Below, piece after piece: positions 1-9,056 of a DNA stretch of 64,000 bases; position 1 is the first letter of the stretch, and every line of letters starts with the position of its first letter. Position numbers and translations under genes: made by a program. Origin of the DNA: Desulfarculales bacterium UBA696 (GTDB lineage Bacteria > Desulfobacterota > Syntrophobacteria > Syntrophobacterales > Syntrophobacteraceae); the NCBI GenBank assembly GCA_002298995.1, contig DBMO01000046.1, forward strand, positions 13,681 through 77,680, in the 5' to 3' direction. The notes under the pieces were generated by a model. It was not told the origin of the DNA and ran no database searches. It was given only the letters and a program-made list of their open reading frames with translations.

Positions 1-1
1 G

Positions 2-178
2 GTGTTGAAAGACAAGAATGGGAAAGTTTTGTGGGGAACATCAGTCGAGAGTTACAAGAACTCAAATAAATCAATGGATGCAACTTATGACGATCTTCCC
101 ACATTGAAAGCTGCTTGTGAGGATTCTATTTCCAAGCTATTTGAGGACCCATCCTTCTGGGGTACCATTTTGAGATGA
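2..178 (+). CDS. C-terminal fragment of an unrecognised protein
   Basis: The window opens inside a reading frame that gives 58 residues and ends in TGA at 176-178. The peptide contains KNGKVLWGTSVESYKNSN and ends in FEDPSFWGTILR. The composition is that of a real soluble or periplasmic protein tail: several Trp, acidic and Ser residues, no low complexity. The start lies outside the window, so length and family cannot be judged. I do not recognise the family. No gene follows closely on the same strand. Confidence 0.55.
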   Translation: MLKDKNGKVLWGTSVESYKNSNKSMDATYDDLPTLKAACEDSISKLFEDPSFWGTILR

Positions 179-637
179 TTTCCTCAATAATAGCTAAGCA
201 AAGAAGCAGCAGTTATGCTCATGAGGATACGGCTCGATAACGCACCTTGCCACACAGGTAACGGGCAACTTCTTCATATGGGCCCTGCCGCAGGCAAGAG
301 GGAATAAATCAGTCAGCCCCCCTTTTTTGCTTCGCACACCGGCAATCCCGCTTGGGGCGGAACAGGCACCACCCCGCGCTTTGTGCCCGGATACGAGCAT
401 CCGAGCCACTCGCGGGCATCAAGGCTCATTAAAATGATGTTTTTGGGGACAAAAACGGGCATCTAAGCTGAAAATATAGTCCTTTTCTAATGCTTTATCT
501 TAAGATATCGGCATACTAGCTTGGCCCGACCCCGATCCCTGCGCATACTAGCTTGGCCCGACCCCGATCCCTGCGCCCCGACCCCGATCCCTGCGCCCAA
601 CGAGTTGCCGGTGTTACCCGCTAGCTGCCTATCCCAC
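179..637. other. Intergenic region with a tandem repeat
   Basis: About 460 bases lie between the fragment at the left edge and the Sel1-repeat gene. Short frames on the minus strand have no family signal and no good ribosome site. The only clear structure is the 32-base tandem repeat at 511-594. Confidence 0.5.
511..594. repeat. 32-bp tandem repeat, two full copies plus a partial third
   Basis: The unit starts GCATACTAGCTTGGCCCGAC and ends CCCGATCCCTGC. Copies run 511-542 and 543-574 and are identical. A third, truncated copy of the 3' half follows at about 577-594. It lies just downstream of the Sel1-repeat gene, which is read on the minus strand. Confidence 0.85.
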
Positions 638-1483
638 CTACTTCTTATTGAGCATCTCCATACGATGCAAATTTTCGGCCCCATCTGCTAAACGCTGCCC
701 CTCAAGTCTCAAGGAATCAGCGATGGCGGTTCCCAGAAAGGCTGCAGGATAAACATCTCTCTTGAAGGCCCGAACGTCTGCAATAAAGCTATCGATCTGA
801 ATCCAAGAGGTCTCCAATTCGGTAGGGCTGAGTTGGCAGGCAATGCTCTCCCTTAGTGACCAGGAATCCTTGCCATCTAAGGACCGAGGGTCTGTGCACC
901 GAGTTTCTAGCGAAATCCAAAAATAAGCAGATAAAAGATCACGAGGGCCGCCAATCCCTTTGCTGACGAATCGCGCAAGATCCTTCCAGCACATTCTGTC
1001 ACCGAAATCTGCTCCTCGTTGGTAGTACCTGCGGGCAGTGATTGCGTCTGGCCGGCCAAAGTAGCCATCCTCGAAAGCCTTGGCGAGATCCCGACAAGCT
1101 GCGCCACTTAAACGCGCTGCATCCTCCAGGAGGGTTTGAGCGGCGGATTGAGGAGTGTCTCCGAAGTCAATATACATTGGCCATCCATCGCGAATCTGGA
1201 TGGCAACAGTCCTCTGTGCCTCAGGATGTCTGAGCCGGGCGGCCTTGAGCAGCCACGGGACTCCCAACCCTTCATCGTGCTTCTCGAAAGAGTAGTAGAG
1301 ATAGAGACGCCATGAGGCATCGGCATCACCGAATTTGACTCGCTCCTCAAGACGTTGCTTTTGCTCGTAAGAAAGGTCAAGGCCATGTCCATGTCGAAGC
1401 AGAAGGTCCTGCGCGTGCGATGCAGGGGGGTATACGATGAGACAGCATATCAATAGTAAGGGAGCATACTTCAAAGGCATCAT
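638..1483 (-). CDS. Secreted Sel1-repeat (TPR-like) protein
   Basis: This 281-residue protein begins with a signal peptide (MMPLKYAPLLLICC...SHAQ). The first ATG at 1483 or the adjacent one at 1480 is preferred because the hydrophobic leader follows directly; the frame stays open for another 31 codons upstream. The body carries two or three degenerate Sel1-like repeats, helical pairs with spaced Ala/Gly such as PWLLKAARLRHPEAQ and ARRYYQRGADFGD. Sel1 repeats form scaffolds for protein-protein contacts, often in the envelope. The partner is not visible here. It is a single gene downstream of tRNA-Asn, with a hairpin between them. Confidence 0.75.
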   Translation of the reverse strand: MMPLKYAPLLLICCLIVYPPASHAQDLLLRHGHGLDLSYEQKQRLEERVKFGDADASWRLYLYYSFEKHDEGLGVPWLLKAARLRHPEAQRTVAIQIRDGWPMYIDFGDTPQSAAQTLLEDAARLSGAACRDLAKAFEDGYFGRPDAITARRYYQRGADFGDRMCWKDLARFVSKGIGGPRDLLSAYFWISLETRCTDPRSLDGKDSWSLRESIACQLSPTELETSWIQIDSFIADVRAFKRDVYPAAFLGTAIADSLRLEGQRLADGAENLHRMEMLNKK

Positions 1484-1639
1484 CTCATCTCTGACGGCCA
1501 AAAACCTGTTTTGGAGTCCCTTCTGCGAATGTGTAATGTATGAAACAAAGCCATTTAGCGCCGACTTGCTCGTCATGTCAAGAACGGCAAAGGGAATCCT
1601 TTCCCCTTTTCACACTATCCTTCACACCCCCGAAACACA

Positions 1640-1674
1640 AATGGGCTGACCATCAGGCCAACCCATTGTTTTTT
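1640..1674 (-). terminator. Hairpin between tRNA-Asn and the Sel1 gene
   Basis: An inverted repeat of about 12 bp (AATGGGCTGACC against GGCCAACCCATT, with G-U pairs) is flanked by a run of six T on the plus strand and a T-rich stretch on the minus side. It probably ends the tRNA transcript and may act in both directions. Confidence 0.55.
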
Positions 1675-1675
1675 C

Positions 1676-1750
1676 TGGCTCCCCGGGACGGACTCGAACC
1701 ATCAACCTAGTGGTTAACAGCCACCCGCTCTGCCGTTGAGCTACCGGGGA
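1676..1750 (-). tRNA. tRNA-Asn (anticodon GUU)
   Basis: The reverse strand folds as a full cloverleaf. The acceptor stem is TCCCCGG/CCGGGGA, the anticodon loop is CTGTTAA with GTT, and the T-loop is GGTTCGAGTC. The discriminator is G and the CCA end is encoded (1676-1678). It lies between fusA and the Sel1-repeat gene. Confidence 0.95.
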
Positions 1751-1850
1751 ATAATCGGAAGTGACCTGTTTATCAAAGCCCTCCCGGTTTGTCAATAGAG
1801 AGGGGACCCGCAACACGCAACACAACTCGCAACCCACAAACCACCCTGAG

Positions 1851-3935
1851 CTACTTCTGCTTCTCCCGCTCTTTCTTTATGACTTCCTCGGCAATGGCCT
1901 TGGGAACAGGGTTGTAGCGGGCGAATTCCATGGTGAATTCGGCTTTGCCCTGGGTTGCGGAGCGAAGGACAGTCGAGTAGCCAAACATCTCTGAGAGCGG
2001 GACTTCGGATTCGATGTTCGAGAAAACGCCGTCTTCAGAGGTGCTAAGGATTATTCCGCGTCTCTGGTTGAGGCTTGCCAGTACTGCTCCCTGGAATTCC
2101 GTTGGGGTTTCGACCACAACGCGCATTAATGGTTCGAGCAAAACCGGTTGCGAGCGCTGGTAGGCTTCGCGGAAGGCCCCTATAGCGGCCTGCTGGAAAG
2201 CGATATCCGATGAGTCGACCGAATGGGACGCGCCATCGTTTATGGTAATCTTCACTCCAACCACGGGAAATCCGGCAAGCGCGCCCTTGGCGAGGCATGC
2301 GCGGAATCCTTTTTCGCACGACGGGATGTACTCGGTTGGTATAGCTCCGCCGGTCACCTTGTTTACGAATTCGAACTCGCCTTCCGCCAGCGATTCCATG
2401 AACCCAGCCACTCGACCGAATTGGCCCGAGCCGCCGGTCTGCTTTTTATGCGTGTAATTGAAATCGGAGTTGCGGGTTGGGGATTCGCGGTAGGCAACCC
2501 TTGGCATCCCGGTCTCGACGTCGGCGTTATATTCGCGGCGCATGCGCTCGACGTAGACATCAAGATGAAGCTCGCCCATGCCGCAGATTATCGTCTCCGA
2601 GGTCTCCTCGTCGAGGTAGACCTTGAAGGTCGGGTCTTCTTTGGAAAAGCGCGTAAGGGCCTTGCTTAAGTTCATTTCGGCCTTTTTGTCCTTGGGCTTC
2701 ACGGCGAGCGATATAACCGGTTCGGGAACGTGCATCGAGGTCATCGCATAGCGCACCCGCTCGTCGGTAAACGTGTCGCCGGAGGCGCAATCGATTCCGA
2801 ACAGGGCAACGATATCTCCCGCGGCCGCGGATTCGATTTCTTCCATCTCGTCGGCGTGCATCCGAACGAGGCGTCCCACCTTTACACGCTTTCCAGTGCG
2901 GGTGTTCGAAATTGTGTCGCCGCGGTTTAGCGTCCCCTGGTAGAGGCGAACATATGTCAGCTGGCCGTAGCGGCCGACTTCGAGCTTGAAGGCCAGCATA
3001 ACGAGCGGCAAGTCCGGAGAGCTGCCGAGTATGATGCGTTCTTCATCGCGGTCGAGATCCAGTGCCTCGTTCTTGATATTGAGAGGAGAAGGCAGGTATC
3101 TCAGAACGGCATCGAGGAGCGGCTGGACGCCTTTGTTCTTGTAGGCAGATCCTATAAGGACCGGGGTCAGCTGGAGTGAGAGAGTGCCTTTGCGGACCGC
3201 GTCGTAAATCATTTCTTCCGTTATGGTATCCTCGCCCAGGATGGCTTCGGTGAGATCGTCCGAGAAGAGCGAGATGGCATCAAGCATTTCTTCGCGTTTT
3301 TCGCCGGCAAGTTCCACAAATTCCGCCGGTATTTCACTCTCGGTAATTACATCGCCGAAATCGCCGTCAAAGGTGATGGCCTTCATTGTGATCAAATCGA
3401 TAATTCCATGGAAATTATTTTCAAGGCCCATCGGAATCTGGAGAAGAACCGGATTGTGGTTGAGCTTTTCCTTGAGCTGGCGCGCCACCCGCAGAGGGTC
3501 GGCGCCCGTCCTGTCGCACTTGTTGACAAATGCAATTCGAGGGACACCGTAGCGCACCATCTGACGATCGACGGTAACCGATTGGGACTGGACCCCGCCA
3601 ACAGCGCATAAAACGAGCACCGCGCCGTCCAACACACGCAAGGCGCGTTCGACCTCGATAGTGAAGTCGACGTGGCCAGGGGTGTCGATAATGTTTACCG
3701 GGTGACCGTCCCAGGTGCAACAGGTAGCGGCCGACTGGATGGTGATTCCGCGCTCTTTTTCGAGTTCCATGAAGTCCATGGTGGCCCCGACGCCGTCTTT
3801 GCCCTTTACGTCATGGATGGCGTGAATGCGGTCAGTGTAGAACAGGATGCGTTCGGTAAGGGTTGTTTTTCCCGAATCGATGTGAGCGCTTATCCCGATG
3901 TTTCGAATTTTTTCTCGTGCGTCGCTGCTGGACAT
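1851..3935 (-). CDS. fusA: Elongation factor G, spd/mitochondrial EF-G1-like type
   Basis: This 694-residue translational GTPase moves tRNA and mRNA through the ribosome. It has G1 AHIDSGKTT near residue 17, G3 DTPGHVDF and G4 NKCD, followed by EF-G domains II-V. The frame stays open upstream, but ATG at 3935 is chosen because CTGGAG lies 8 bases before it and the usual EF-G N-terminus (SSDAREKIRNIGISAHID) follows. The stretch KGKDGVGATMDFMELEKERG and the NKCDRTGADP form of G4 resemble mitochondrial EF-G1 and the spdEFG1 group of spirochaetes, planctomycetes and deltaproteobacteria rather than canonical EF-G (AHIDAGKTT, NKMD). It is not next to str-operon genes, which fits a second, specialised copy. 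The subfamily call is from memory of motifs. Confidence 0.95.
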   Translation of the reverse strand: MSSSDAREKIRNIGISAHIDSGKTTLTERILFYTDRIHAIHDVKGKDGVGATMDFMELEKERGITIQSAATCCTWDGHPVNIIDTPGHVDFTIEVERALRVLDGAVLVLCAVGGVQSQSVTVDRQMVRYGVPRIAFVNKCDRTGADPLRVARQLKEKLNHNPVLLQIPMGLENNFHGIIDLITMKAITFDGDFGDVITESEIPAEFVELAGEKREEMLDAISLFSDDLTEAILGEDTITEEMIYDAVRKGTLSLQLTPVLIGSAYKNKGVQPLLDAVLRYLPSPLNIKNEALDLDRDEERIILGSSPDLPLVMLAFKLEVGRYGQLTYVRLYQGTLNRGDTISNTRTGKRVKVGRLVRMHADEMEEIESAAAGDIVALFGIDCASGDTFTDERVRYAMTSMHVPEPVISLAVKPKDKKAEMNLSKALTRFSKEDPTFKVYLDEETSETIICGMGELHLDVYVERMRREYNADVETGMPRVAYRESPTRNSDFNYTHKKQTGGSGQFGRVAGFMESLAEGEFEFVNKVTGGAIPTEYIPSCEKGFRACLAKGALAGFPVVGVKITINDGASHSVDSSDIAFQQAAIGAFREAYQRSQPVLLEPLMRVVVETPTEFQGAVLASLNQRRGIILSTSEDGVFSNIESEVPLSEMFGYSTVLRSATQGKAEFTMEFARYNPVPKAIAEEVIKKEREKQK

Positions 3936-4485
3936 GCTTTGCTCCAGGCGCTTGCCGTTGCGCCGTGCTTTTTCGTCTTTTACCAATATAAGGGGTGTAC
4001 TGGGGCTCCTTGCCTCAGGTGTAGCCATTGTGGTTCTTTCCGCTGCTTCTTTCAATCCTATACACCAGTTCTGTCTATGAGCATATCGGGGTTGCACTCG
4101 GCTGGACCCCAACCTGAATAAGCTTCCGCTGACTCATTTAAATGAAATCACCACGACCATTTAGCGGAGCGGCATTACGCCGGGAGAGCGGCTTCCAGCC
4201 ATTGCTTCTCAGCACCCGGCTCACACTTCGCGGCTGAAATCCACTCCAACGAACCTGTATTGCAGGCGGTATTTTGTGCTACCACGGTAACCTGGAAGGC
4301 TGGACGGCCGGCGGGTTTACCCGAACACAGAATTTCGCGGAGCGGGCTTTTGCATTTCGGCCCGCGTTGGTAAAAAAGAACGGGCACTTTTTACAGTGCC
4401 CGCATCTAAAGTCCCTATCTATAACCCAATTCCAAGAAAATGAAAAGAGAAATCTGGGCTAATCGCGTTTTGAATTATCTACGAG
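3936..4485. other. Intergenic region upstream of fusA
   Basis: About 550 bases lie between fusA and the MepA-like gene. The part nearest fusA stays open in the fusA frame but looks non-coding (no domain, poor codon use). A terminator for the MepA-like gene lies at 4367-4402. No other gene or RNA was recognised. Confidence 0.5.
4367..4402 (-). terminator. Rho-independent terminator of the MepA-like gene
   Basis: A perfect 8-bp stem (CGGGCACT / AGTGCCCG, 4381-4402) is followed on the minus strand by TTCTTTTTT. It lies 84 bases beyond the stop of the endopeptidase gene. Confidence 0.85.
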
Positions 4486-6390
4486 CTACCTCGCCCTGTT
4501 TTGGGCAAGCATGCCGGGTGCGCTCTTTTGCTTCGCGCCGGCAGTCTCGCCTCTTTTGACAGGCTTACCTGATTTGGCTTCGACCGCTTTTTTCGAAACG
4601 TTTTTCTTTGCGGCAGCCGGAACTTTTACAGTGCTTTTCGAGGCGCTCGCAGCCTTTCCACTCGGTTTGGAAGCCGACTTGGCGACAGCGGCAGTCTTAG
4701 CTGACTTAGACTTGGTCACCGTCTTTGCGGATTTTGCCTCGGAAGCCTTCTCCACCTTCGGAACAGCCTTCACCGGGGCCTTTGCATCCTGAGCACCCTC
4801 TACCTGGCGTGAAGGACTTCCCTTCACGGCGGGTCCCTTGCCGGCGGGATAGTTGATCGGGCAGGCAGCGGGCCCCAAGGCAGGTCTCACGCGCAGATTG
4901 GCCTGGGTCAACTTTATTTTCTGTCCCGGCTTTAGGCCGGCGTTTCTTCTCAGACTGTTAAGCTGGCACAGAACATCGATTGATATTCCGGATTTTCTGG
5001 AAATTCTTTGCAGGGTGTCGCCCCTGCCAACCGTGTAAAATGCGGCCGTTCCGTTGGGTTTCTTGGGATCGGAAGTAAAGCATATAGGCGAGGATGAGGA
5101 AGCCTTTTTAGGCGCATCGGTTGCCGTTTGCCCGGAATCGGCAACTACCATTCTCGTTCCGGTCTTAAGCGAGCGGCCGGGAACGAGTTTCGTTGTCTTG
5201 CTGATCCCATTGAGTTTGCATATAAGATTGACATCCGCCTTGCTGCGCTTTGCTATAACTGCCAGAGTGTCGCCCCTGCGAACCTTGTAGACCAGGGACT
5301 GCGCACTCCTCCGGGGAGCGGCAGGTTCAGCCGGCTCAACTGTTTCCTCTTCAAATTTCTGCTCCTCGTCACTGCCGGCGGCATCGGCCATCTTCACAGG
5401 CTCGGATGATTCGGTCTGCACGGAAGCCACCCTGATTCTTGGCGCCTCGGCTATGTAGCCGGGCTGTATGGACCTAGCGAGAAGAACCGGCTCGCTCTCG
5501 AAGCTCCTCTTGTAAAACACCAGGCAGCTTCCGGGTACCGGGAGGGCGTTGGGGCTAAGCCGATTCCAGCGGCAAAGGTCGCGCTTGGTTGCTCCAAAGC
5601 TTTGTGCGATGGCATCCAGGTTCGACTCCGAACCGTTCACATAGTAGTTGACCTTCGTCGGCATGTACGACTGCTGAGCGATGTCGACCACCTGCGACTT
5701 CTCTGTCTCCCCATCCCCGATATGCGCGGCAAGCGTCGACCACGGGGTAAAGAAGCGGACGTGCATGTGGTCGTAATGGTTTCTCACGTGCTGGATAAGA
5801 GACCCCCTGACGTTTCCGAAGACGCGGTCAAGGTAGGACTGGTCATAGCCGCGGGTCACGGCGTATTCGTACAGGACCTTCTGGAGCCGGCGGTCCAGAA
5901 AGATATACTGGACTCGCTGGGAACGGATTATGTTTTCGATGAGACACCATGTTTTCGGCGCATCGAGGTTGTCCTCGTTCATGGCGACAAAGGTTTCCAT
6001 GGGGACGTTGCCCTTACGATACATTCCTATATCGACGTCCCGGCCGTTCTGGTGGGACCTGTGATGAATGGCCGAGCCCCCACCGGAGATTGAAAAATCA
6101 CCCAGAAACACGTCACATGTATCCGGAAACTCGGTGCGCACGGCTTCGATTGCATCGAGCAGAGCGCCGACCACTTCCGGCGTTGTGTAGCTCCTGTTTT
6201 CATCGCGAAGGTGATATCCGGGAAATTGATTCGGAAAAATTACGCCGTTTTCGATGCGCCCGTGATACGGCGCGCCGTAGGATGCGGTAAGTGCTTGAGA
6301 TTGTTGCACATAGGTTACTGCGGAAACGATGACTGCCGTCGAGACTACCAAGGCATAGTTTAATGCCCTCGCGGAGTAGTACCTCCCCAT
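4486..6390 (-). CDS. MepA-like murein endopeptidase with LysM domains and basic tail
   Basis: The 634-residue protein begins with a hydrophobic signal or anchor. A zinc peptidase domain of the penicillin-insensitive endopeptidase (M74/MepA-like) type follows, with SHQNGRDVDIG and HYDHMHVRF as likely metal-binding motifs. Such enzymes cut peptide crosslinks in peptidoglycan. Three LysM-like modules follow (starting near YYVNGSESNL, YKVRRGDTLAV and FYTVGRGDTLQ), which bind glycan chains. The last 110 or so residues are rich in Lys, Ala and Ser, with many SAK/AAK units. GGAGG lies 9 bases before the ATG. It probably acts in the periplasm together with the L,D-transpeptidase gene upstream. Confidence 0.85.
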   Translation of the reverse strand: MGRYYSARALNYALVVSTAVIVSAVTYVQQSQALTASYGAPYHGRIENGVIFPNQFPGYHLRDENRSYTTPEVVGALLDAIEAVRTEFPDTCDVFLGDFSISGGGSAIHHRSHQNGRDVDIGMYRKGNVPMETFVAMNEDNLDAPKTWCLIENIIRSQRVQYIFLDRRLQKVLYEYAVTRGYDQSYLDRVFGNVRGSLIQHVRNHYDHMHVRFFTPWSTLAAHIGDGETEKSQVVDIAQQSYMPTKVNYYVNGSESNLDAIAQSFGATKRDLCRWNRLSPNALPVPGSCLVFYKRSFESEPVLLARSIQPGYIAEAPRIRVASVQTESSEPVKMADAAGSDEEQKFEEETVEPAEPAAPRRSAQSLVYKVRRGDTLAVIAKRSKADVNLICKLNGISKTTKLVPGRSLKTGTRMVVADSGQTATDAPKKASSSSPICFTSDPKKPNGTAAFYTVGRGDTLQRISRKSGISIDVLCQLNSLRRNAGLKPGQKIKLTQANLRVRPALGPAACPINYPAGKGPAVKGSPSRQVEGAQDAKAPVKAVPKVEKASEAKSAKTVTKSKSAKTAAVAKSASKPSGKAASASKSTVKVPAAAKKNVSKKAVEAKSGKPVKRGETAGAKQKSAPGMLAQNRAR

Positions 6391-6796
6391 AAACCCCCCC
6401 TCCAGATGTTACCTCAAAGAGTTCCCCCCTCAGCCACAACGGCTAAACCAAACTCTTCTAGGAGATGGGCTTTACTACCAAAGAAGATATCGCGGTGTCA
6501 AACACTTTTTCAATTCATTTACGGTTTCAGCTCATCGACTAGCGCAACATACCGATATTACATAGGAATTGGGTTGAACTACAAATTATGAAACAGTTAT
6601 TGGCGAGGCATAGGAAAATGCAAGTGATTCTAGCAAGATAAACGGCGCCTAAACCATTTCCAATACACAACTGCGATTTTAATATCATTTCAAACAATAA
6701 TGTATAATGGATGCAGGAAAACTTATCGAGGTGGAGATAAGAGGCGAATATATTATAGGTTTATTGGATGAAAACAAAATTGCACCGTGAACCGTT
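6391..6796. other. AT-rich intergenic region
   Basis: About 400 AT-rich bases separate two cell-wall genes on the minus strand and should hold the promoter of the MepA-like gene. A 27-codon frame on the plus strand (6707-6790, MDAGKLIEVE...) is preceded by TATAAT-like sequence but not by a ribosome site, so it is not called as a gene. Confidence 0.5.
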
Positions 6797-8587
6797 TTAC
6801 GTTTTCCGGTTCCCTTCCTCTTTCAGAATTCCGTAGGGGTCGCCCAAAAACAGCGCCCGCCCATTGTCGTTTGTAGAGACCGGAACATATTCGATCAGGA
6901 TGGGGATTGGTTGCGCCAGCTTGACAAAAGTCTGCTTATCGCCCTTGAGGATCGTTTCCACTTTCTGGGCGTATGGATTGTTGTCCTCGCTGAGAAGGAA
7001 TTCAGCGAGCTTGAGCGCCTTGTCAACCCTGATGCACCCGTGCGAGAAGTCCCTTCGCGCCCTCTCGAAAAGGCTTTTTTTCGGGGTGTCATGGAGATAG
7101 ACGGCGTAGACGTTGGGGAATTCGAATTTAACGCGCCCAAGCGCGTTTCCGGGGCCGGGCCGCTGAAACATGCGGTTCTGTCCCCACGTCACATACCCAT
7201 GTTTGGCAAACCACTCAGGGTCGGATTTTGCTTCGGAGTTGAGTTCGAGCTGGATACGGTCCGAGACATACCAGCGCGGATTGAGGATGACCTGCTCGAT
7301 TGTGCTGACCAGGGTCGGAGTTTGATTTTCACCGATCATCCTGCCCCTGAATTTCACCTTCTTCCCGGAAGCTCTGCCCACCACCACCCGGTGTGTGGCC
7401 TCGATCTTTCCATCCCTATAGTATTCGAGCTGGAACTGCGGGATATTGATCCGTATATACCGGCTGAGCTTACGGGCCTGACTGTGCCGAGTGTAATTCA
7501 GGGCATAGGCGATCATGTCCACTTTTTCTCGGAAAGGGACATTGAGCCACTCCCGCGTGCGCTGGCCCACCACCCCGTCCGGGTCAACGAGGTGCATGGA
7601 CTGGAATTCCCTCACGGCCCGCTGTGTCTCGGCGTCATAGAACCCTGTGACGGAGCCGGAATATAGACCCTCTTGCTGAAGCCTTTTCTGGAGTTCGCGC
7701 ACGTGGTTGCCGGATTCTCCGGGACGAAGGGAGGCTGAAGCGCTAAAGGATTGCTGGTGCGTGCCGGCGGCAAGTTCCCTGTACCGCGCATAAGCTGCAA
7801 CAAGGGTCCGGTAATGCTGGGGTTGCGGCTCCAGGTCCTTTAGAATCTGAGCCATCGGAACCATGCCGGAAAGGGCCTGCGACTGCTCTTCGCCTGAAAA
7901 TGGGTTCATCTCATTGGCAAAGCGGGAGAAGGCAGCTGCGAGGGCAATATCAAGTTCGGCTGAAGCCCTGAAGGCATCCCGATAGAGCCGTAGTTGGTCT
8001 GGGATCGAGACCTGCGTTTGCGCGGGAGCAGGCGAAGCTTCCCCCGGATTTGCCGTCTGCCGAGAAGAGGCAGCCTGAGAAGGCATGGAGAGCAAGGCGT
8101 CCGCGGCGGCCTCGCTCACGTCCAGCCGCAGGGCCTGCAAAGCGGCCCTCGCCCGGTCGAGTTTCTCGAATGCAGCGCGGAGCTGATCGAGCTTGTAGGG
8201 AGCTGGATCGATCGCCTCATCCCCGAGAGAATGCAACCGTGCGCTGACAAGCCTTCCCGACTCATTTATCTCGAAGCGCGAATCAACAAAGAAAGGTTTC
8301 CAGCCGCTGAGCTGATAACCCAGTCTCACAGGGTCGGGACGCGGAGGTCCTACCGGGGCATCGTAGGGCAGGATTTCCCATATCTGCTCTTTCCACTGCT
8401 CTGAAGAAGCCTTCGAGGGCTTCGCAGCCGGCTGTTTTTCCGCCTGGGCGGCGGGCATAAGATTTTGGTTGGATGCTCTTTCACCAACTTCGGCTGACGT
8501 CGAACCGTGAAGCAGTACGGATACGAAAACAAAGGCCGAGGCAACAAAGAGAACCTGCTTAATTGGGAGTAGCTTTCCGATTATCAT
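6797..8587 (-). CDS. L,D-transpeptidase (YcbB/LdtD-like)
   Basis: The 596-residue protein has an N-terminal signal or anchor (about residues 8-30), an Ala/Pro-rich linker, a large scaffold region, and a peptidoglycan-binding domain (GESGNHVRELQKRLQQEGLY). The C-terminal YkuD catalytic domain carries the SHGCIR motif with the nucleophile Cys at about residue 518. Length and order match the YcbB type, which forms 3-3 crosslinks in peptidoglycan and tolerates many beta-lactams. The start overlaps the stop of the small Cys-rich gene before it (ATGA), so translation is likely coupled. Neighbouring MepA-like endopeptidase suggests a wall-remodelling group. Confidence 0.9.
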   Translation of the reverse strand: MIIGKLLPIKQVLFVASAFVFVSVLLHGSTSAEVGERASNQNLMPAAQAEKQPAAKPSKASSEQWKEQIWEILPYDAPVGPPRPDPVRLGYQLSGWKPFFVDSRFEINESGRLVSARLHSLGDEAIDPAPYKLDQLRAAFEKLDRARAALQALRLDVSEAAADALLSMPSQAASSRQTANPGEASPAPAQTQVSIPDQLRLYRDAFRASAELDIALAAAFSRFANEMNPFSGEEQSQALSGMVPMAQILKDLEPQPQHYRTLVAAYARYRELAAGTHQQSFSASASLRPGESGNHVRELQKRLQQEGLYSGSVTGFYDAETQRAVREFQSMHLVDPDGVVGQRTREWLNVPFREKVDMIAYALNYTRHSQARKLSRYIRINIPQFQLEYYRDGKIEATHRVVVGRASGKKVKFRGRMIGENQTPTLVSTIEQVILNPRWYVSDRIQLELNSEAKSDPEWFAKHGYVTWGQNRMFQRPGPGNALGRVKFEFPNVYAVYLHDTPKKSLFERARRDFSHGCIRVDKALKLAEFLLSEDNNPYAQKVETILKGDKQTFVKLAQPIPILIEYVPVSTNDNGRALFLGDPYGILKEEGNRKT

Positions 8588-8853
8588 TTGTGCTTTTTTC
8601 CGAGTAGCGGGTCCTTGGCATTGATTTCATTATAGAGCCGAATCTGTTCGCTAAAGCTCATTTTTTTCGAACAAATAGTCTGCGATTCCCTTTCCTTCCG
8701 GCAGGAACTGCACCGGGCATCGCTGCAGATCTGGCAAAATCGGCAATCGGGACATGAATGCTTCCTGGGAAGCTCCCGCCCGGCATCTTTTCCCTCCGGA
8801 CTTAAGTCGCCGCATCTTGGGAAATTTTTGTGCTCATTTTCCCCGTTTTCCAT
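8584..8853 (-). CDS. Small Cys-rich protein coupled to the L,D-transpeptidase
   Basis: This 89-residue soluble protein starts at ATG 8853, 7 bases after AAGGAG; an upstream extension of 19 codons looks artificial. The middle holds a tight cluster, CPDCRFCQICSDARCSSCR, plus two further Cys (PRCG and TICS). This could bind zinc or an iron-sulfur cluster. There is no signal peptide, so it should be cytoplasmic, unlike its partner. Its TGA overlaps the transpeptidase ATG. I do not recognise a named family; the function is unknown. Confidence 0.75.
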   Translation of the reverse strand: MENGENEHKNFPRCGDLSPEGKDAGRELPRKHSCPDCRFCQICSDARCSSCRKERESQTICSKKMSFSEQIRLYNEINAKDPLLGKKHK

Positions 8854-9056
8854 TCCGGTGCTCCTTGAGACCTGCTTGCCTTGGCGCGAAAGCGCCGCAC
8901 GGGCCGCCAAACGCCCGAATTCGAGCAGGTTTTAAACAGATTGTAAGGACATCGGAATGATTCGCCAACATCAATCGAAGGAAAAGCACTTCTCTATACA
9001 ATAAATCCGTGCTATTTGCAAATCTTACCCCTAAACCTGCGAATTGAGAGGGAGTT

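Noticed and set aside
511..594. CRISPR-like repeat
   Set aside because: Units are directly adjacent without spacers, so it is a simple tandem repeat.
6707..6790. 27-codon plus-strand frame with protein-like composition
   Set aside because: Too short and without a ribosome site to call from one sequence.
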